NCBI RefSeq assembly: GCF_040717445.1
Contig: NZ_JBFEFL010000001.1
Location: 1,116,001-1,180,000, forward strand
Source: Qipengyuania sp. JC766
GTDB taxonomy: Bacteria; Pseudomonadota; Alphaproteobacteria; Sphingomonadales; Sphingomonadaceae
Length of the DNA: 64,000 bases
Direction: 5' to 3'
Every line of letters starts with the position of its first letter. Position 1 is the first letter of the stretch. Below the pieces are notes generated by a model, which ran no database searches, was not told the DNA's origin, and was given only the letters and a program-made list of their open reading frames with translations. Shown here piece after piece: positions 7,937-17,489 of the stretch. A program made the position numbers and the translations under genes.

Positions 7937-7963
7937 GCGCCCCTCCCGCCGTGGGAGGGGCGC
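7937..7963 (-). terminator. strong GC hairpin with T-run between ctaD and ctaB
   Basis: An 11-bp perfect stem (7937-7947 with 7953-7963) with a 5-base loop is followed on the minus strand by TTTT. It is placed between the end of ctaD and the start of ctaB. It could partly terminate transcription, giving more ctaC-ctaD structural mRNA than assembly-factor mRNA, or act as a processing and stability element. Confidence 0.65.
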
Positions 7964-7971
7964 CTGTCCGG

Positions 7972-9744
7972 TTACTCCGCGGGAAGCGGGTCCCCTCCGC
8001 GCGATGCGGGGCGGGTGTCGTCCGACGTTTCCTCGCGCGTGCCGCGCGGAAGGTGGTCGTGATAGTCGTGGTGATCCTCGATCACCGGCAGCGTCTCGAA
8101 CTGATGGTACGGCGGCGGGCTGGACAGTGTCCATTCCAGCGTCGTCGCACCTTCGCCCCAGTAATTCGCCTCGGCCTTGCGACCGGCTACGAGCGCGTAG
8201 GCGATGTTGATGAAGAAGATCACCATCGAGGCGGCCATGATGTGGTAGCCGACCGAGCTGATCTCGTTCCAGTAGCTGAACGCTTCCGGATAGTCGGGAT
8301 AGCGGCGCGGCATGCCGTTCAGACCGAGGAAGTGCTGCGGGAAGAAGATCACGTTCACACCGACGAAGAACACCCAGAAGTGCAGGTGTGCCAGGAGTTC
8401 GGAGTGCCAGCGGCCGCTCATCTTCGGGAACCAGTAGTAGAAGCCTGCGAAGAGGCTGAACACGGCGCCCATCGACAGCACGTAGTGGAAATGCGCGACC
8501 ACGAAGTAGGTGTCGTGGACCACGTCGTCGATCCCGCCATTGGCGAGGTAGACGCCGGTCACGCCGCCCACGGTGAACAGGAAGATGAAGCCCAGCGCCC
8601 AGACCATGGGCGACTTGAACTCGATCGAACCGTTCCACATCGTGGCGATCCAGCTGAAGATCTTCACGCCGGTCGGGACCGCGATGACCATGGTGGCCGC
8701 GGTGAAGTACATCTTCGTGTTCACGTCCAGACCGACGGTGTACATGTGGTGCGCCCACACGACGAAGCCGATCACGCCGATCAGGACCATGGCGTAGGCC
8801 ATGCCGAGATAGCCGAAGATCGGCTTGCGGCTGAAGGTCGCGATGATCTGGCTGACCATGCCGAAACCCGGCAGGATCATGATGTAGACTTCCGGGTGAC
8901 CGAAAAACCAGAACAGATGCTGGTAGAGAACCGGGTCCCCGCCGCCTGCCGGATCGAAGAACGTCGTCTGGAAGTTGCGGTCCGTCAGCAGCATGGTGAT
9001 GGCGGCAGCCAGAACCGGCAGCGCCAGCAGCAGCAGGAAGGCGGTGACCAGCACCGACCACACGAACAGCGGCATCTTGTGCAGCGTCATACCCGGTGCG
9101 CGCATGTTGAAGATGGTAGTGATGAAGTTCGTCGCGCCCAGGATCGAGCCCGCACCGGCAAGGTGCAGCGCGAAGATCGCGAAGTCGACCGCCGGACCTT
9201 GCGAGCCGGTGGTCGAGAGCGGCGCGTACACCGTCCAGCCCACCCCGGCGCCCGGACCCGTGCCGCCCGGCACGAAGAGCGAGAACATGAGGCTGCAGAA
9301 ACCGGCCACGGTGAGCCAGAACGAGATGTTGTTCATGCGCGGGAACGCCATGTCCGGCGCCCCGATCATCAGCGGCACGAACCAGTTGCCGAAACCGCCG
9401 ATCATGGCCGGCATAACCATGAAGAACACCATGATCAGGCCGTGGGCCGTGATAAACACGTTCCACATGTGGAGCGCCGTATCGATGTCCGAGGTGCCGC
9501 CCATGAACTGGGCCCACCACTGCAGGTACTGGATGCCCGGTTCGGCGAGCTCCATGCGCATGATGCCGGAAATCGCACCACCGACGATGCCCGCGATGAT
9601 CGCGAAGATCAGGTAGAGCGTGCCGATGTCCTTGTGGTTCGTGGACATGAACCAGCGCGCGAAGAAGCCGGGCTTGTGATCCGCGTCGTGATGCGCGTGA
9701 TCGGCCTCTCCGTGGGCCTGGAACTGGTCTGCCGTGCTTGCCAT
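7972..9744 (-). CDS. ctaD: cytochrome c oxidase subunit I (CtaD), aa3 type
   Basis: 590 residues, about twelve membrane helices, heme-copper oxidase subunit I. Visible features: heme ligand region [11 protein letters not shown] (about 92-102), GGFGNWFVP (about 116-124), the CuB/cross-link motif FGHPEVY (about 281-287, with the D-channel Glu), the CuB His pair HH (332-333), the K-channel VPTGVK (Lys about 361) and the [11 protein letters not shown] segment with the heme a3 and heme a histidines. D- and K-pathway residues mark an A1-type proton-pumping oxidase. The N-terminus has a short His-rich stretch. It lies 51 bases downstream of ctaC. Confidence 0.97.
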   Translation of the reverse strand: MASTADQFQAHGEADHAHHDADHKPGFFARWFMSTNHKDIGTLYLIFAIIAGIVGGAISGIMRMELAEPGIQYLQWWAQFMGGTSDIDTALHMWNVFITAHGLIMVFFMVMPAMIGGFGNWFVPLMIGAPDMAFPRMNNISFWLTVAGFCSLMFSLFVPGGTGPGAGVGWTVYAPLSTTGSQGPAVDFAIFALHLAGAGSILGATNFITTIFNMRAPGMTLHKMPLFVWSVLVTAFLLLLALPVLAAAITMLLTDRNFQTTFFDPAGGGDPVLYQHLFWFFGHPEVYIMILPGFGMVSQIIATFSRKPIFGYLGMAYAMVLIGVIGFVVWAHHMYTVGLDVNTKMYFTAATMVIAVPTGVKIFSWIATMWNGSIEFKSPMVWALGFIFLFTVGGVTGVYLANGGIDDVVHDTYFVVAHFHYVLSMGAVFSLFAGFYYWFPKMSGRWHSELLAHLHFWVFFVGVNVIFFPQHFLGLNGMPRRYPDYPEAFSYWNEISSVGYHIMAASMVIFFINIAYALVAGRKAEANYWGEGATTLEWTLSSPPPYHQFETLPVIEDHHDYHDHLPRGTREETSDDTRPASRGGDPLPAE

Positions 9745-9795
9745 CGTTTCAGTCTCTTACGCTTGATCGAATCACAAAATAACTGCGCGGGGCGG

Positions 9796-10923
9796 TCACT
9801 GGCCCGCTTCGGCTTCGGCCGTGCCTTCGGCCGTTTCGCCAGCGCGTTCCGCCGGGTCCATGGCTTCCGCCTCGCCTGCCTGCGGAGCACCGGGCTGCGC
9901 GCTTACCGGCGCCTTCAGGTTCGCCGGCTCGGGCGTATCCTCGTCACCACCCAGCGTGCCGCCGGGCTGCGCCAGGACCCAGGCCTGCCACTGCTCGAGC
10001 GGAACCGCCTCGACCGCGATCGGCATGTAGGCATGGCGCGCGCCGCACAGTTCGGAGCACTGCCCGTAATAGATGCCCGGCTCCTTGATGAAGAGCAGCT
10101 TCTCGTTCAGCCGGCCAGGAATCGCGTCCTGCTTGAACCAGAGCGAGGGAACGGCGAACGAGTGGATCACGTCGGCCGCGGTCGTCTGGATGCGCAGCGG
10201 AACGCCAGCGGGCACGACCATCCGGTTGTCCACTTCCAGCTGCGCCGGGAAGCCGCGCGCGCGCGCCTCGTCCTCGTCGAGCATGTTGGAAATGATCTCG
10301 AACCCGCCATTGTCGGGATACTCGTAACCCCAGTACCACTGGTACCCGATCGCCTTGATCGTGATCGCGTCTTCGGGCGGGGTTTCGTACTGGCGTGCCA
10401 GCAGACTGATCGACGGGATCGCGATACCGACCAGGATAAGGACAGGCACGATCGTCCAGATCACCTCGATCATGGTGTTGTGCGTCGTCTTGGACGGCAC
10501 CTTGTTGGAGCGGCGATTATACCGCACGACGACCCAGACCAGCAGTGCGAGAACGAACGCGCTGATGATCGCCATCACCCAGACCAGGCCGATATGGAGC
10601 GGCTGCGCATAGTCGCCGATGTCCGAATACTGTTCCTGCAGGTCGATCGAACCGTCTTCGGGCTGGCCCTTGATCATATCGGGGCCGAGCGGCGTGTAGC
10701 CGGGAATCGCTTCCGCTTCCGGCGCGGCTTCCTCGGCCCCTTCGCCGACTTCCACGCCTTCGTCGGGCGTATCGGCCGCGGGCAGCGCCTCGGACGAGGC
10801 GGCCGGAACGGTTTCCGTCGCGGCCGGCGGCACGTCTTGGGCCAGCGCGGCCTGCGGCGCGAATGCCACCAGCATCGCCGCCCACAGGGTCATCATCGAT
10901 TTCGAAAGGCCTCGAGCCTGCAT
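9796..10923 (-). CDS. ctaC: cytochrome c oxidase subunit II (CtaC) with acidic N-terminal extension
   Basis: 375 residues. A signal sequence (about 1-29, ending AALA-Q) is followed by an acidic Ala/Pro/Glu-rich stretch (about 30-75) before the two membrane helices (about 112-134 and 152-175) and the periplasmic cupredoxin domain. The CuA ligands are present: His254, the Cys289-x3-Cys293 pair in GQCSELCG, His297 and Met300. A low-complexity Ala/Glu tail follows residue 320. The acidic extensions make it longer than classic subunit II. It is first in the minus-strand operon, with a predicted promoter about 120 bases upstream. Confidence 0.96.
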   Translation of the reverse strand: MQARGLSKSMMTLWAAMLVAFAPQAALAQDVPPAATETVPAASSEALPAADTPDEGVEVGEGAEEAAPEAEAIPGYTPLGPDMIKGQPEDGSIDLQEQYSDIGDYAQPLHIGLVWVMAIISAFVLALLVWVVVRYNRRSNKVPSKTTHNTMIEVIWTIVPVLILVGIAIPSISLLARQYETPPEDAITIKAIGYQWYWGYEYPDNGGFEIISNMLDEDEARARGFPAQLEVDNRMVVPAGVPLRIQTTAADVIHSFAVPSLWFKQDAIPGRLNEKLLFIKEPGIYYGQCSELCGARHAYMPIAVEAVPLEQWQAWVLAQPGGTLGGDEDTPEPANLKAPVSAQPGAPQAGEAEAMDPAERAGETAEGTAEAEAGQ

Positions 10924-11042
10924 AACCTACGCTATCCCGTTCAATGCCCCCCTGCCGCCCGTCCGGAACCGGATGGTACCGTTGCCGGACCCGGGGGCCG
11001 GATATGCGGTGCAGGGGCGCTAAAATGCGCCAAACTGCGAGG

Positions 11043-11071
11043 CCTATACGCATGCTTGCCGAGTGCCTCAA
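11043..11071 (-). promoter_or_regulatory. candidate sigma-70 promoter of ctaC
   Basis: On the minus strand TTGAGG, a 17-base spacer and TATAGG fit the alphaproteobacterial housekeeping pattern. Transcription would start near 11036, leaving a leader of about 110 bases before the ATG at 10923. The leader contains a small GGCGC/GCGCC hairpin. Confidence 0.5.
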
Positions 11072-11102
11072 GCGCAACTAGGAGAAAAATCCGCAACCGT
11101 CC

Positions 11103-11131
11103 TTGCCGGACGCGAAACCTTCCGAAAGAAT
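11103..11131 (+). promoter_or_regulatory. candidate promoter of the pyrE operon
   Basis: TTGCCG, a 17-base spacer and AAGAAT lie 11 bases upstream of the pyrE ATG at 11143. The -10 match is moderate. The transcript would have a very short leader, and no pyrimidine attenuator structure is visible. Confidence 0.4.
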
Positions 11132-11142
11132 TTGCACCACGC

Positions 11143-11724
11143 ATGACCGAAGACGACATCTACGCCGAATTCCGCAATGCCGAGGCACTGCTGGAAGGAC
11201 ATTTCAAGCTTTCCTCCGGTCGCCACAGCGCGATCTACCTCCAGTGCGCACGCGTCCTGATGAACACCGACCGCGCCGGTCGGCTCGCTCGCGCACTCGT
11301 GCAGAAGATCCCGCGCGAGCTGCGCGCGGAGATTCGCGCGGTCGTCTCGCCCGCGATGGGTGGCGTCATCATCGGCCAGGAAGTCGCCCGCAGCCTGGAC
11401 CGCGACGCCATGTTCCTCGAGCGGCCCGAAGGCACGTTCGAGTTGCGCCGCGGCTTCCGCCTGACCGAAGGGCAGAAGGTTCTGGTCGTGGAAGACGTGG
11501 TGACGACCGGCCTTTCCTCGAAGGAAGCGATGGAAGCGGTGCGCAAGGCCGGCGGCGAAGTCGTCGCCCTCGCCGCCCTGGTCGACCGCACCGGAGGCGA
11601 AGCGAGCTTCGACGTGCCGTTCTACCCGCTCCTCGAACTCAATTTCCCCACCTATGCCGAGGACGAACTGCCCGAAGAACTGGCCGCACTCCCGGTCGAG
11701 AAGCCGGGCAGCCGGAAGGCGTGA
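11143..11724 (+). CDS. pyrE: orotate phosphoribosyltransferase PyrE
   Basis: 193 residues. Makes OMP from orotate and PRPP, the fifth step of UMP synthesis, in the cytoplasm. The PRPP-binding signature VLVVEDVVTTG is at about 113-123, and an LSSGRHS substrate segment is near the N-terminus. The ATG at 11143 (MTEDDIYAEF) is chosen because the upstream in-frame sequence is only the antisense of the oxidase genes. The stop overlaps the GTG of the next gene (GTGA). Confidence 0.94.
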   Translation: MTEDDIYAEFRNAEALLEGHFKLSSGRHSAIYLQCARVLMNTDRAGRLARALVQKIPRELRAEIRAVVSPAMGGVIIGQEVARSLDRDAMFLERPEGTFELRRGFRLTEGQKVLVVEDVVTTGLSSKEAMEAVRKAGGEVVALAALVDRTGGEASFDVPFYPLLELNFPTYAEDELPEELAALPVEKPGSRKA

Positions 11725-12887
11725 AGCACGCCCTGATCGCCCTCGCGATGGCCGCATGTCTTGCGGGGCCAGGCCTTGCCGAACCTCCGCCCGCATTCAC
11801 CCCCGCCCCCCCTTCTACTCGCCCGTCGCGCGAGCTATCGCCCGAGCAGCAATATGCCAGCGACCGGATGGTAGCCCTCGTAGAGGGCTGGAAGGAGATT
11901 GCTGGGGCAGCGGGCTTCAGTGGCGAGATCGCATTCGGAGCGGTTCCGCGGCGATACCCTATCCTGGTATCTGCCGCGCAGAATAAGGATGGCAGCGTCC
12001 GCGATGCAGGCCAGTTGTGGCGCTGGGCATCGGTCACCAAACAGGTTGTCGCCACGCTGGTGATGCAGCAGGTCGAAGCGGGGATGATCGACCTCGACGA
12101 AAGCGTCGCGACCTACCTTCCCGATTTCGCGTCGCCCAATGCCGCTACCATTACGGTCGAACACTTGCTGCGCCACCAGAGCGGGCTCCCCAATCCGAGT
12201 GCCATGCCGGAAGGGACCGAAGGCCTGCCGGCATTCTATCTCCCCGGCTCGGGAATCGATCCGCTTGCCTTTTGCGCCGGGACGCCAACTGGTGCGCCGG
12301 GTGGCGACTGGTCGTATAATAATTGCGACTACATCGTTGCCGGAGCCCTGCTGGAACGCGTGACAGGCAAATCATGGCGCGAACTCGTTGCCGAACGGAT
12401 AGCCGATCCGGCCCAAATCTATACCTTGTCCAGCTTCCCCAACAACGAGCCGACCGTTTCTGGGATTTTTGGCGGTTCGCCCGAGGCCACCCAGGATATT
12501 GCGCAATACCAGGCGAGCGGGGCGCTGTATGGTCGCCCCTCCGACGTCATCAAGTTCGACCTCGCGCTGATGGGCGGCAAGCTGCTGGGTGCGGACGCGC
12601 TCGCGACCCTATGGGATGGCAAGCCGGAACTTGGGTACATGGCGCTTGGCCAATGGGTGTTCGAATTCCCGCTCGCCGGATGCACCGATCCGGTGCGGAT
12701 CGTGGAGCGTCGCGGCGCGATCGGCGGGGTGCAGGTGCGCAATTTCCTGCTGCCCGATTTCGGCATCGCGATCGCGCTGTTCAGCGATCGCGGTGAAGGC
12801 GATTTCGATTTTGGCGAAGTTTGGCAGGGATCAGGCTTCTCGCACGACATGTTGAGCCTCGCCGCGTGCCCTCAGGAGGCAGCATGA
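11721..12887 (+). CDS. secreted beta-lactamase-family serine hydrolase
   Basis: 388 residues from GTG overlapping the pyrE stop. An N-terminal signal peptide (about 1-20) is followed by a class C beta-lactamase/DD-peptidase fold. The nucleophile motif SVTK (Ser104-x-x-Lys107) and the second motif YNN (Tyr199-x-Asn201) are present. A clear KTG-type third motif is not obvious, so substrate is unknown: esterase, D-aminopeptidase or beta-lactamase-like are all possible. G+C appears a little lower than that of its neighbours. The stop overlaps the pdxJ start (ATGA). Confidence 0.85.
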   Translation: MKHALIALAMAACLAGPGLAEPPPAFTPAPPSTRPSRELSPEQQYASDRMVALVEGWKEIAGAAGFSGEIAFGAVPRRYPILVSAAQNKDGSVRDAGQLWRWASVTKQVVATLVMQQVEAGMIDLDESVATYLPDFASPNAATITVEHLLRHQSGLPNPSAMPEGTEGLPAFYLPGSGIDPLAFCAGTPTGAPGGDWSYNNCDYIVAGALLERVTGKSWRELVAERIADPAQIYTLSSFPNNEPTVSGIFGGSPEATQDIAQYQASGALYGRPSDVIKFDLALMGGKLLGADALATLWDGKPELGYMALGQWVFEFPLAGCTDPVRIVERRGAIGGVQVRNFLLPDFGIAIALFSDRGEGDFDFGEVWQGSGFSHDMLSLAACPQEAA

Positions 12888-13612
12888 GCCAACGGCTTAG
12901 ACTCGGCGTCAACATCGATCATGTTGCCACCATCCGTAACGCGCGTGGGGGGGATCATCCCGATCCGGTGCGTGCGGCGGAGATCGTGGCGCAGGTCGGC
13001 GGGGACGGAATCACCGCGCATCTGCGGGAGGACCGGCGCCACATCAGGGACGAGGACCTCGCGCGGATCCAAGCGGCGACGCAGCTTCCGCTGAACCTTG
13101 AGATGGCGGCGACCGAGGAAATGCTGGAAATCGCGCTGCGCCACAAACCGTATGCCGCCTGCATCGTGCCGGAGAAGCGGGAGGAGCGCACGACGGAGGG
13201 CGGGCTGGACGCGGCGGGGCAGCACAACCGGCTGCAACCGATCGTCACGGCCCTGTCCGATGCCGGCATCCGCGTGAGCCTTTTCATCGAAGCCGACCCG
13301 CGCCAGCTCGAAGCGGCCATGCGCCTTTCCGCCCCGGTGGTGGAGTTCCACACCGGCGAATACGCCCATGCCGAGGGCGAGGCGAAGGCCGTCCAACTGC
13401 GGCGTATCGCGGACATGGCCGCGCTGGCGGCCAAGAACGGCATCGAACCGCATGCCGGGCATGGGCTCACCTATGAGAACGTCCAGCCCATCGCCGCCAT
13501 TCCGCAGCTGGCCGAGCTCAATATCGGTCACTACCTGATAGGCGAGGCGGTCTTCATCGGCCTGGAAGCCAGTATCCGCCGCATGCGCGATCTCATGGAC
13601 GAGGCGCGCTGA
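12884..13612 (+). CDS. pdxJ: pyridoxine 5'-phosphate synthase PdxJ
   Basis: 242 residues. Condenses 3-amino-1-hydroxyacetone 1-phosphate with deoxyxylulose 5-phosphate to pyridoxine 5'-phosphate in the DXP-dependent vitamin B6 route. The TIM-barrel signatures are clear: [16 protein letters not shown] at the N-terminus, the CIVPEKREE-type catalytic loop and [11 protein letters not shown] near the end. The ATG at 12884 has the Shine-Dalgarno AGGAGG seven bases upstream and overlaps the preceding stop. Confidence 0.96.
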   Translation: MSQRLRLGVNIDHVATIRNARGGDHPDPVRAAEIVAQVGGDGITAHLREDRRHIRDEDLARIQAATQLPLNLEMAATEEMLEIALRHKPYAACIVPEKREERTTEGGLDAAGQHNRLQPIVTALSDAGIRVSLFIEADPRQLEAAMRLSAPVVEFHTGEYAHAEGEAKAVQLRRIADMAALAAKNGIEPHAGHGLTYENVQPIAAIPQLAELNIGHYLIGEAVFIGLEASIRRMRDLMDEAR

Positions 13613-13613
13613 G

Positions 13614-13889
13614 ATGAATTCGGCCCCGCAACTGACGCCTGCGCAGAAACGCTGGGGACTTGCCGCCACGGCGCCCTTCCTGCTGAGCATCCTTTTGCTC
13701 GGCATCGCGCTCAACACGGGCCATCTGGTGGCTTTCGCGATCGGCTGGCCGCTGCTGATGGCGTTCGGTTATTACGGGTCGTTGCAGATGGCGAAAGGCG
13801 ATCTCGCGCATCCGCTGTTCAAGACGCAGGTCATTCTCCATTACACGGTGCTGGTCCTGCTGGTCGCCCTGCTGGTGAGGTCGCAATGA
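13614..13889 (+). CDS. small membrane protein between pdxJ and acpS
   Basis: 91 residues with two or three hydrophobic segments (about 17-36, 38-55 and 74-88) and little else. It starts one base after the pdxJ stop and overlaps acpS by four bases (ATGA), so it is clearly part of the operon. I do not recognise a named family. Its place between a B6 enzyme and the acyl-carrier-protein synthase gives no firm functional hint. Confidence 0.75.
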   Translation: MNSAPQLTPAQKRWGLAATAPFLLSILLLGIALNTGHLVAFAIGWPLLMAFGYYGSLQMAKGDLAHPLFKTQVILHYTVLVLLVALLVRSQ

Positions 13890-14290
13890 TCATCGGCCTC
13901 GGTTCGGACCTGTGCAATATCGAGCGAATCCAGGCATCTCTGGACCGTTTCGGCGAACGGTTCGAGAACCGCGTCTTCACCGAGACGGAGCGCAAAAAGG
14001 CGCGCCGCCGCCCCTTCACCATCGCCGGCACCTACGCCAAGCGGTTCGCGGCGAAGGAAGCCTTTTCCAAGGCGGTCGGCACCGGTTTCCGGCGCGGCGT
14101 CTTCATGAAGGATATCGGGGTCATTAACGCTCCGTCCGGCGCACCCACGCTGCAACTCGCTGGGGGCGCAGCGAAACGGCTTGAAGAAATGCTGCCCCCC
14201 GGTCATGGCGCCGCCATTCATCTGACCCTCACAGACGATCATCCATGGGCGCAGGCCTTTGTGATCATCGAGGCGATCCCTCAAGAGTAA
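13886..14290 (+). CDS. acpS: holo-[acyl-carrier-protein] synthase AcpS
   Basis: 134 residues. Transfers 4'-phosphopantetheine from CoA to apo-ACP, enabling fatty acid synthesis. The N-terminal [13 protein letters not shown] holds the metal-binding Asp8, and [11 protein letters not shown] holds Lys57-Glu58, the second catalytic pair. The start overlaps the preceding small membrane gene. acpS followed by lepB is a common alphaproteobacterial order. Confidence 0.95.
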   Translation: MIIGLGSDLCNIERIQASLDRFGERFENRVFTETERKKARRRPFTIAGTYAKRFAAKEAFSKAVGTGFRRGVFMKDIGVINAPSGAPTLQLAGGAAKRLEEMLPPGHGAAIHLTLTDDHPWAQAFVIIEAIPQE

Positions 14291-14303
14291 CCTGGCCCCC
14301 CAC

Positions 14304-15212
14304 ATGAATTCCGGAATCATGGCGCTGAACCCCTTTGCGTCGCGCTCCAAAACACGCGAGTTCCGCAAGGACGGGACAAAGACCGACTGGGGTGCGGAAC
14401 TGCGCGGCCTTGCGCTGATGCTGCTGGCGGTGCTGGGCTTCCACAGCTTCATCGCCAAGCCGTTCTACATTCCCAGCACGTCCATGATGCCCAACCTGCT
14501 GGTGGGGGACAGGCTGGTGGTCAGCAAGTATCCCTATGGCTGGTCCTGGTCGTCGATCAGTTTCCATGTCTGGCCGCGCGGCGACTGGCGCATCATGTCC
14601 GCGACGCCGGAATATGGCGATGTGGTCATTGCCGTCCATCCGGAGCGCAACGAGGACTATATCAAGCGCGTGGTCGCGCTGCCCGGTGACCGGATCGCGG
14701 TGCGCAACGGGCAGATCGTCCTCAACGGCGTGCCCGTACCGCAGGAAGTCGAAGTGCCCGTGCGCCTCCCGGTGGACGATTTGCAACAATGCGACGGCAA
14801 TCCGTGCCTGTGGTACTTCGACGCCGACTACCGGACAGTCCTCGACGACGGGAGCGAGGTCTACGAGCTTCCGACCCTGCGCGAGACCATGCCCAACGGT
14901 GCGACGTATCTCGTCGTCGATCACCAGCGCCAGTATCTGGACGACATGGAAGAGATCGTCGTTCCCGACGACAGCGTCTTCCTGATGGGCGACAATCGCG
15001 ACCATTCCGCGGACAGTCGCGAACGGATCAGTCCGCGCGGCCTGATGGGTCCCGTCCCGCTGTCCAATGTCGGTGGCCGGGCCGAATTCATCACCTTCTC
15101 GCTCGACGGGTCTGCCACCTGGAACCCGCTGACCTGGTGGGGCGCGGCGCGCGGCGAACGCGCGTGGACAACCTTGCGCCCGCCGGTGGAGGATAATACG
15201 GCGGAACGATGA
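14304..15212 (+). CDS. lepB: signal peptidase I LepB
   Basis: 302 residues. Membrane-anchored endopeptidase that removes signal peptides from exported proteins. One N-terminal helix (about 35-52) is followed by the S26 catalytic domain. The nucleophile is Ser60 in IPSTSMMPNLLVGD and the general base is Lys121 in YIKRVVALPGDRI; the GDNRDHSADSR box is near residue 230. A second possible start at 14319 (MALNPF) has a slightly better upstream context. The stop overlaps the next gene (ATGA). The rnc-era genes that often follow lepB are absent here. Confidence 0.94.
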   Translation: MNSGIMALNPFASRSKTREFRKDGTKTDWGAELRGLALMLLAVLGFHSFIAKPFYIPSTSMMPNLLVGDRLVVSKYPYGWSWSSISFHVWPRGDWRIMSATPEYGDVVIAVHPERNEDYIKRVVALPGDRIAVRNGQIVLNGVPVPQEVEVPVRLPVDDLQQCDGNPCLWYFDADYRTVLDDGSEVYELPTLRETMPNGATYLVVDHQRQYLDDMEEIVVPDDSVFLMGDNRDHSADSRERISPRGLMGPVPLSNVGGRAEFITFSLDGSATWNPLTWWGAARGERAWTTLRPPVEDNTAER

Positions 15213-16318
15213 ACCATCCGGGGGACATTGTCGGGGGCGAGGAAGAACTCGGCAGCAGTCCGTCCAGGATAACCAATCCGAAACTGCGCTTCGAAGCGCA
15301 GCGGGCGATCATCTGGTCGCTCATCGTCGGCGGCTTCATCCTCGCGATCTACGTGTCCCAGGCGTTGCTGGTGGTGTTCGGCGCGCTGGTACTCGCTTCC
15401 ATGATCGACGGCGGCGCTCGCCTGCTGGGCCGGATAATGCCGGGACCGCGTTTCCTGCGCGTCGGCCTGATCCTGCTGGCCGCGACGAGCTTCCTGATCT
15501 GGCTGGCCTATTTTACGGGTACGCAGGTCGTGCAGCAGGCCGCCGAGCTGCCCGGCATCGTCGAGCAACAGGCGGCCCGCGTCGTCCTGTGGGCCCGCGC
15601 GAACGGGTTCGAGATCGGCCTGCAGGAACTGCAGAGCCTGTCCGGCCAGATCGTCAGCGGCGTTGGCACGGTGACGGCGGCCTTTACCGGCCTGATCGGC
15701 GGACTGACCACGATCGTCCTCATCGTGATCATCGGCATCTACATCGCATTCGAGCCGCGCATCTACGAACGCGGCGTGGGCTGGATCACCCCGCGCAATC
15801 ATCGCAAGGATCTGGCGATTACGCTGGACCGGATGGGCTACACCATGCGTCGCCTTATGGCGGGACGCCTGCTGGGCATGGTGGTGGAAGGCGTGTTCAC
15901 CTGGCTTATGTTGACGCTGTTCGATTTCCCGATGGCGATCCTGCTGGGCATCCTGACGGGCCTGCTGGCCTTCATTCCCAATATCGGCGCACTGGTTTCC
16001 GGCGTGCTGATGGTGGCGGTCGGCTTTTCCGAAGGCACCGAATACGGCCTCTACGCGATCTTCACCTACTTCCTCGTGCAGACGATCGACGGCTACGTCC
16101 TCATCCCGCTGATCGCGAAGAAGACCGTCGACCTGCCGCCGGCACTGGTGCTGGCGTGGCAGCTCATCATGGGGCTCCTGTTCGGAATCATCGGCCTGTT
16201 CCTCGCCGATCCGATGCTGGCCATGCTGAAGGTGGTGCTGGAACGGCGGGCGGAACGACACCAGGCGCTCGACGACGAGGCGGCCGGACAGGAAAGCTTG
16301 ATACCCGATGGCCCGTAA
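15209..16318 (+). CDS. AI-2E family transporter (PerM/UPF0118 type)
   Basis: 369 residues with about eight membrane helices and a soluble segment in the middle, the layout of the PerM/TqsA/AI-2E exporter family. The family is named for a quorum-signal exporter, but members also include sodium/proton antiporters, so the substrate cannot be assigned. ATG overlaps the lepB stop; the end overlaps the next gene by 11 bases. Confidence 0.85.
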   Translation: MNHPGDIVGGEEELGSSPSRITNPKLRFEAQRAIIWSLIVGGFILAIYVSQALLVVFGALVLASMIDGGARLLGRIMPGPRFLRVGLILLAATSFLIWLAYFTGTQVVQQAAELPGIVEQQAARVVLWARANGFEIGLQELQSLSGQIVSGVGTVTAAFTGLIGGLTTIVLIVIIGIYIAFEPRIYERGVGWITPRNHRKDLAITLDRMGYTMRRLMAGRLLGMVVEGVFTWLMLTLFDFPMAILLGILTGLLAFIPNIGALVSGVLMVAVGFSEGTEYGLYAIFTYFLVQTIDGYVLIPLIAKKTVDLPPALVLAWQLIMGLLFGIIGLFLADPMLAMLKVVLERRAERHQALDDEAAGQESLIPDGP

Positions 16319-17489
16319 GTTCCTCTATTTCGTGTTCGGCTGCATCCTGCTGGTGATCCTGGCCGCCTTCGCCTTCAACATCTGGGGGGAAGAGCTCCTG
16401 CGCGACCAGCTCGTTCCGAGCCGCGAGTTCACCGAGCAGGAGGCGCTGGCCCCCAATGCGTATCAGGACCCCGAAATGTGGTATTCGCGCCCCGGCATGG
16501 GTGCGCGCGATCCCGCCCGCTTCGACCCGCCCTACGCCGCGCGCGAGGACGAGACCGGCGCGGCCGACCGCCCGCCCGTCCCTGCGCCCGCCATCGCCGA
16601 GGACGTGCCCGGCTTCGCGGTCTTCTTCGTCCACCCGACGAGCTTCATTCCCGATGCCATCGGCGCGGACACCGAGTGGAACGCGAACTTCGGCGACGAG
16701 ATTACCGAACGGCGTGCGCGCCTTTTCACGCAAGGTATGGCGAGCGCCTTCGATCCGGCGGACGAGATCTGGGCGCCGAAATATCGCCAGGCAGTCGTCG
16801 GCGCGTTCCTGACCGACCAGCCCGAGGCGCAGCAGGCGATCGACGCAGCCTATCGCGACGTGCGGCAGGCCTTCGCCTTTTTTCTGGAAAGCGTCGATCC
16901 GGACAAGCCGATCGTGCTGGCGGGCCACAGCCAGGGTTCGCTCCACCTGCTGCAATTGCTGCTGGACGATGTCGCCAACAGCGAACTGGCCGATCGCATC
17001 GCCGCGGTCTATCCGATCGGCTGGCCGATCTCGGTCGAGCGCGACCTGCCCTCGCTCCCCTTCCCGGCCTGCGCGACTGCCGAGCAGCCGGCCTGCATTT
17101 CCAGCTGGTCCAGCTTCGCCGATGGCGGGAACGCGGACTTCCTGATGGACCGGTTCCGGATGACGCCCGGTTTCGACGGACAGCCACGCGGCGACAGTCC
17201 GATCCTGTGCACCAATCCGCTGACCGGCCGCATCGGCGGCGCTGCGCCGGCATCGGCCAATCTCGGGACGCTGGTGCCGAGCGCGGATCTCACCTCGGGC
17301 GAACTGGTCGTGGGCGCGGTGCCGGCCCGTTGCGGTGACAGCGGTATGCTGTTCATCGGCGATCCGCCGGAAATGGGCAACGCGGTCCTGCCGGGTAACA
17401 ATTACCACGTGTACGACATTCCGCTGTTCTGGGCGAACCTGCGGCAGGATGTCGTCCGCCGGGTACGTGCATGGGAAGCGGCCCGCTGA
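16308..17489 (+). CDS. DUF3089 alpha/beta-hydrolase-like protein, membrane-anchored
   Basis: 393 residues. An N-terminal hydrophobic helix (about 5-25) probably anchors or secretes the protein. The body has an alpha/beta-hydrolase core with the nucleophile elbow LAGHSQGS (Ser208) and a preceding VFFVHPTSF strand that fits the oxyanion region. Four Cys in the second half could form disulphides outside the cytoplasm. Substrate unknown; lipase or esterase activity is an inference. Confidence 0.82.
   Translation: MARKFLYFVFGCILLVILAAFAFNIWGEELLRDQLVPSREFTEQEALAPNAYQDPEMWYSRPGMGARDPARFDPPYAAREDETGAADRPPVPAPAIAEDVPGFAVFFVHPTSFIPDAIGADTEWNANFGDEITERRARLFTQGMASAFDPADEIWAPKYRQAVVGAFLTDQPEAQQAIDAAYRDVRQAFAFFLESVDPDKPIVLAGHSQGSLHLLQLLLDDVANSELADRIAAVYPIGWPISVERDLPSLPFPACATAEQPACISSWSSFADGGNADFLMDRFRMTPGFDGQPRGDSPILCTNPLTGRIGGAAPASANLGTLVPSADLTSGELVVGAVPARCGDSGMLFIGDPPEMGNAVLPGNNYHVYDIPLFWANLRQDVVRRVRAWEAAR

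Noticed and set aside
7621-11142. A very long plus-strand open frame running through the oxidase genes into pyrE
   Set aside because: It is the antisense of ctaB, ctaD and ctaC; the translation is Arg/His/Asp-rich without any domain, and only the part from 11143 (PyrE) is real. Open antisense frames are common at this G+C.
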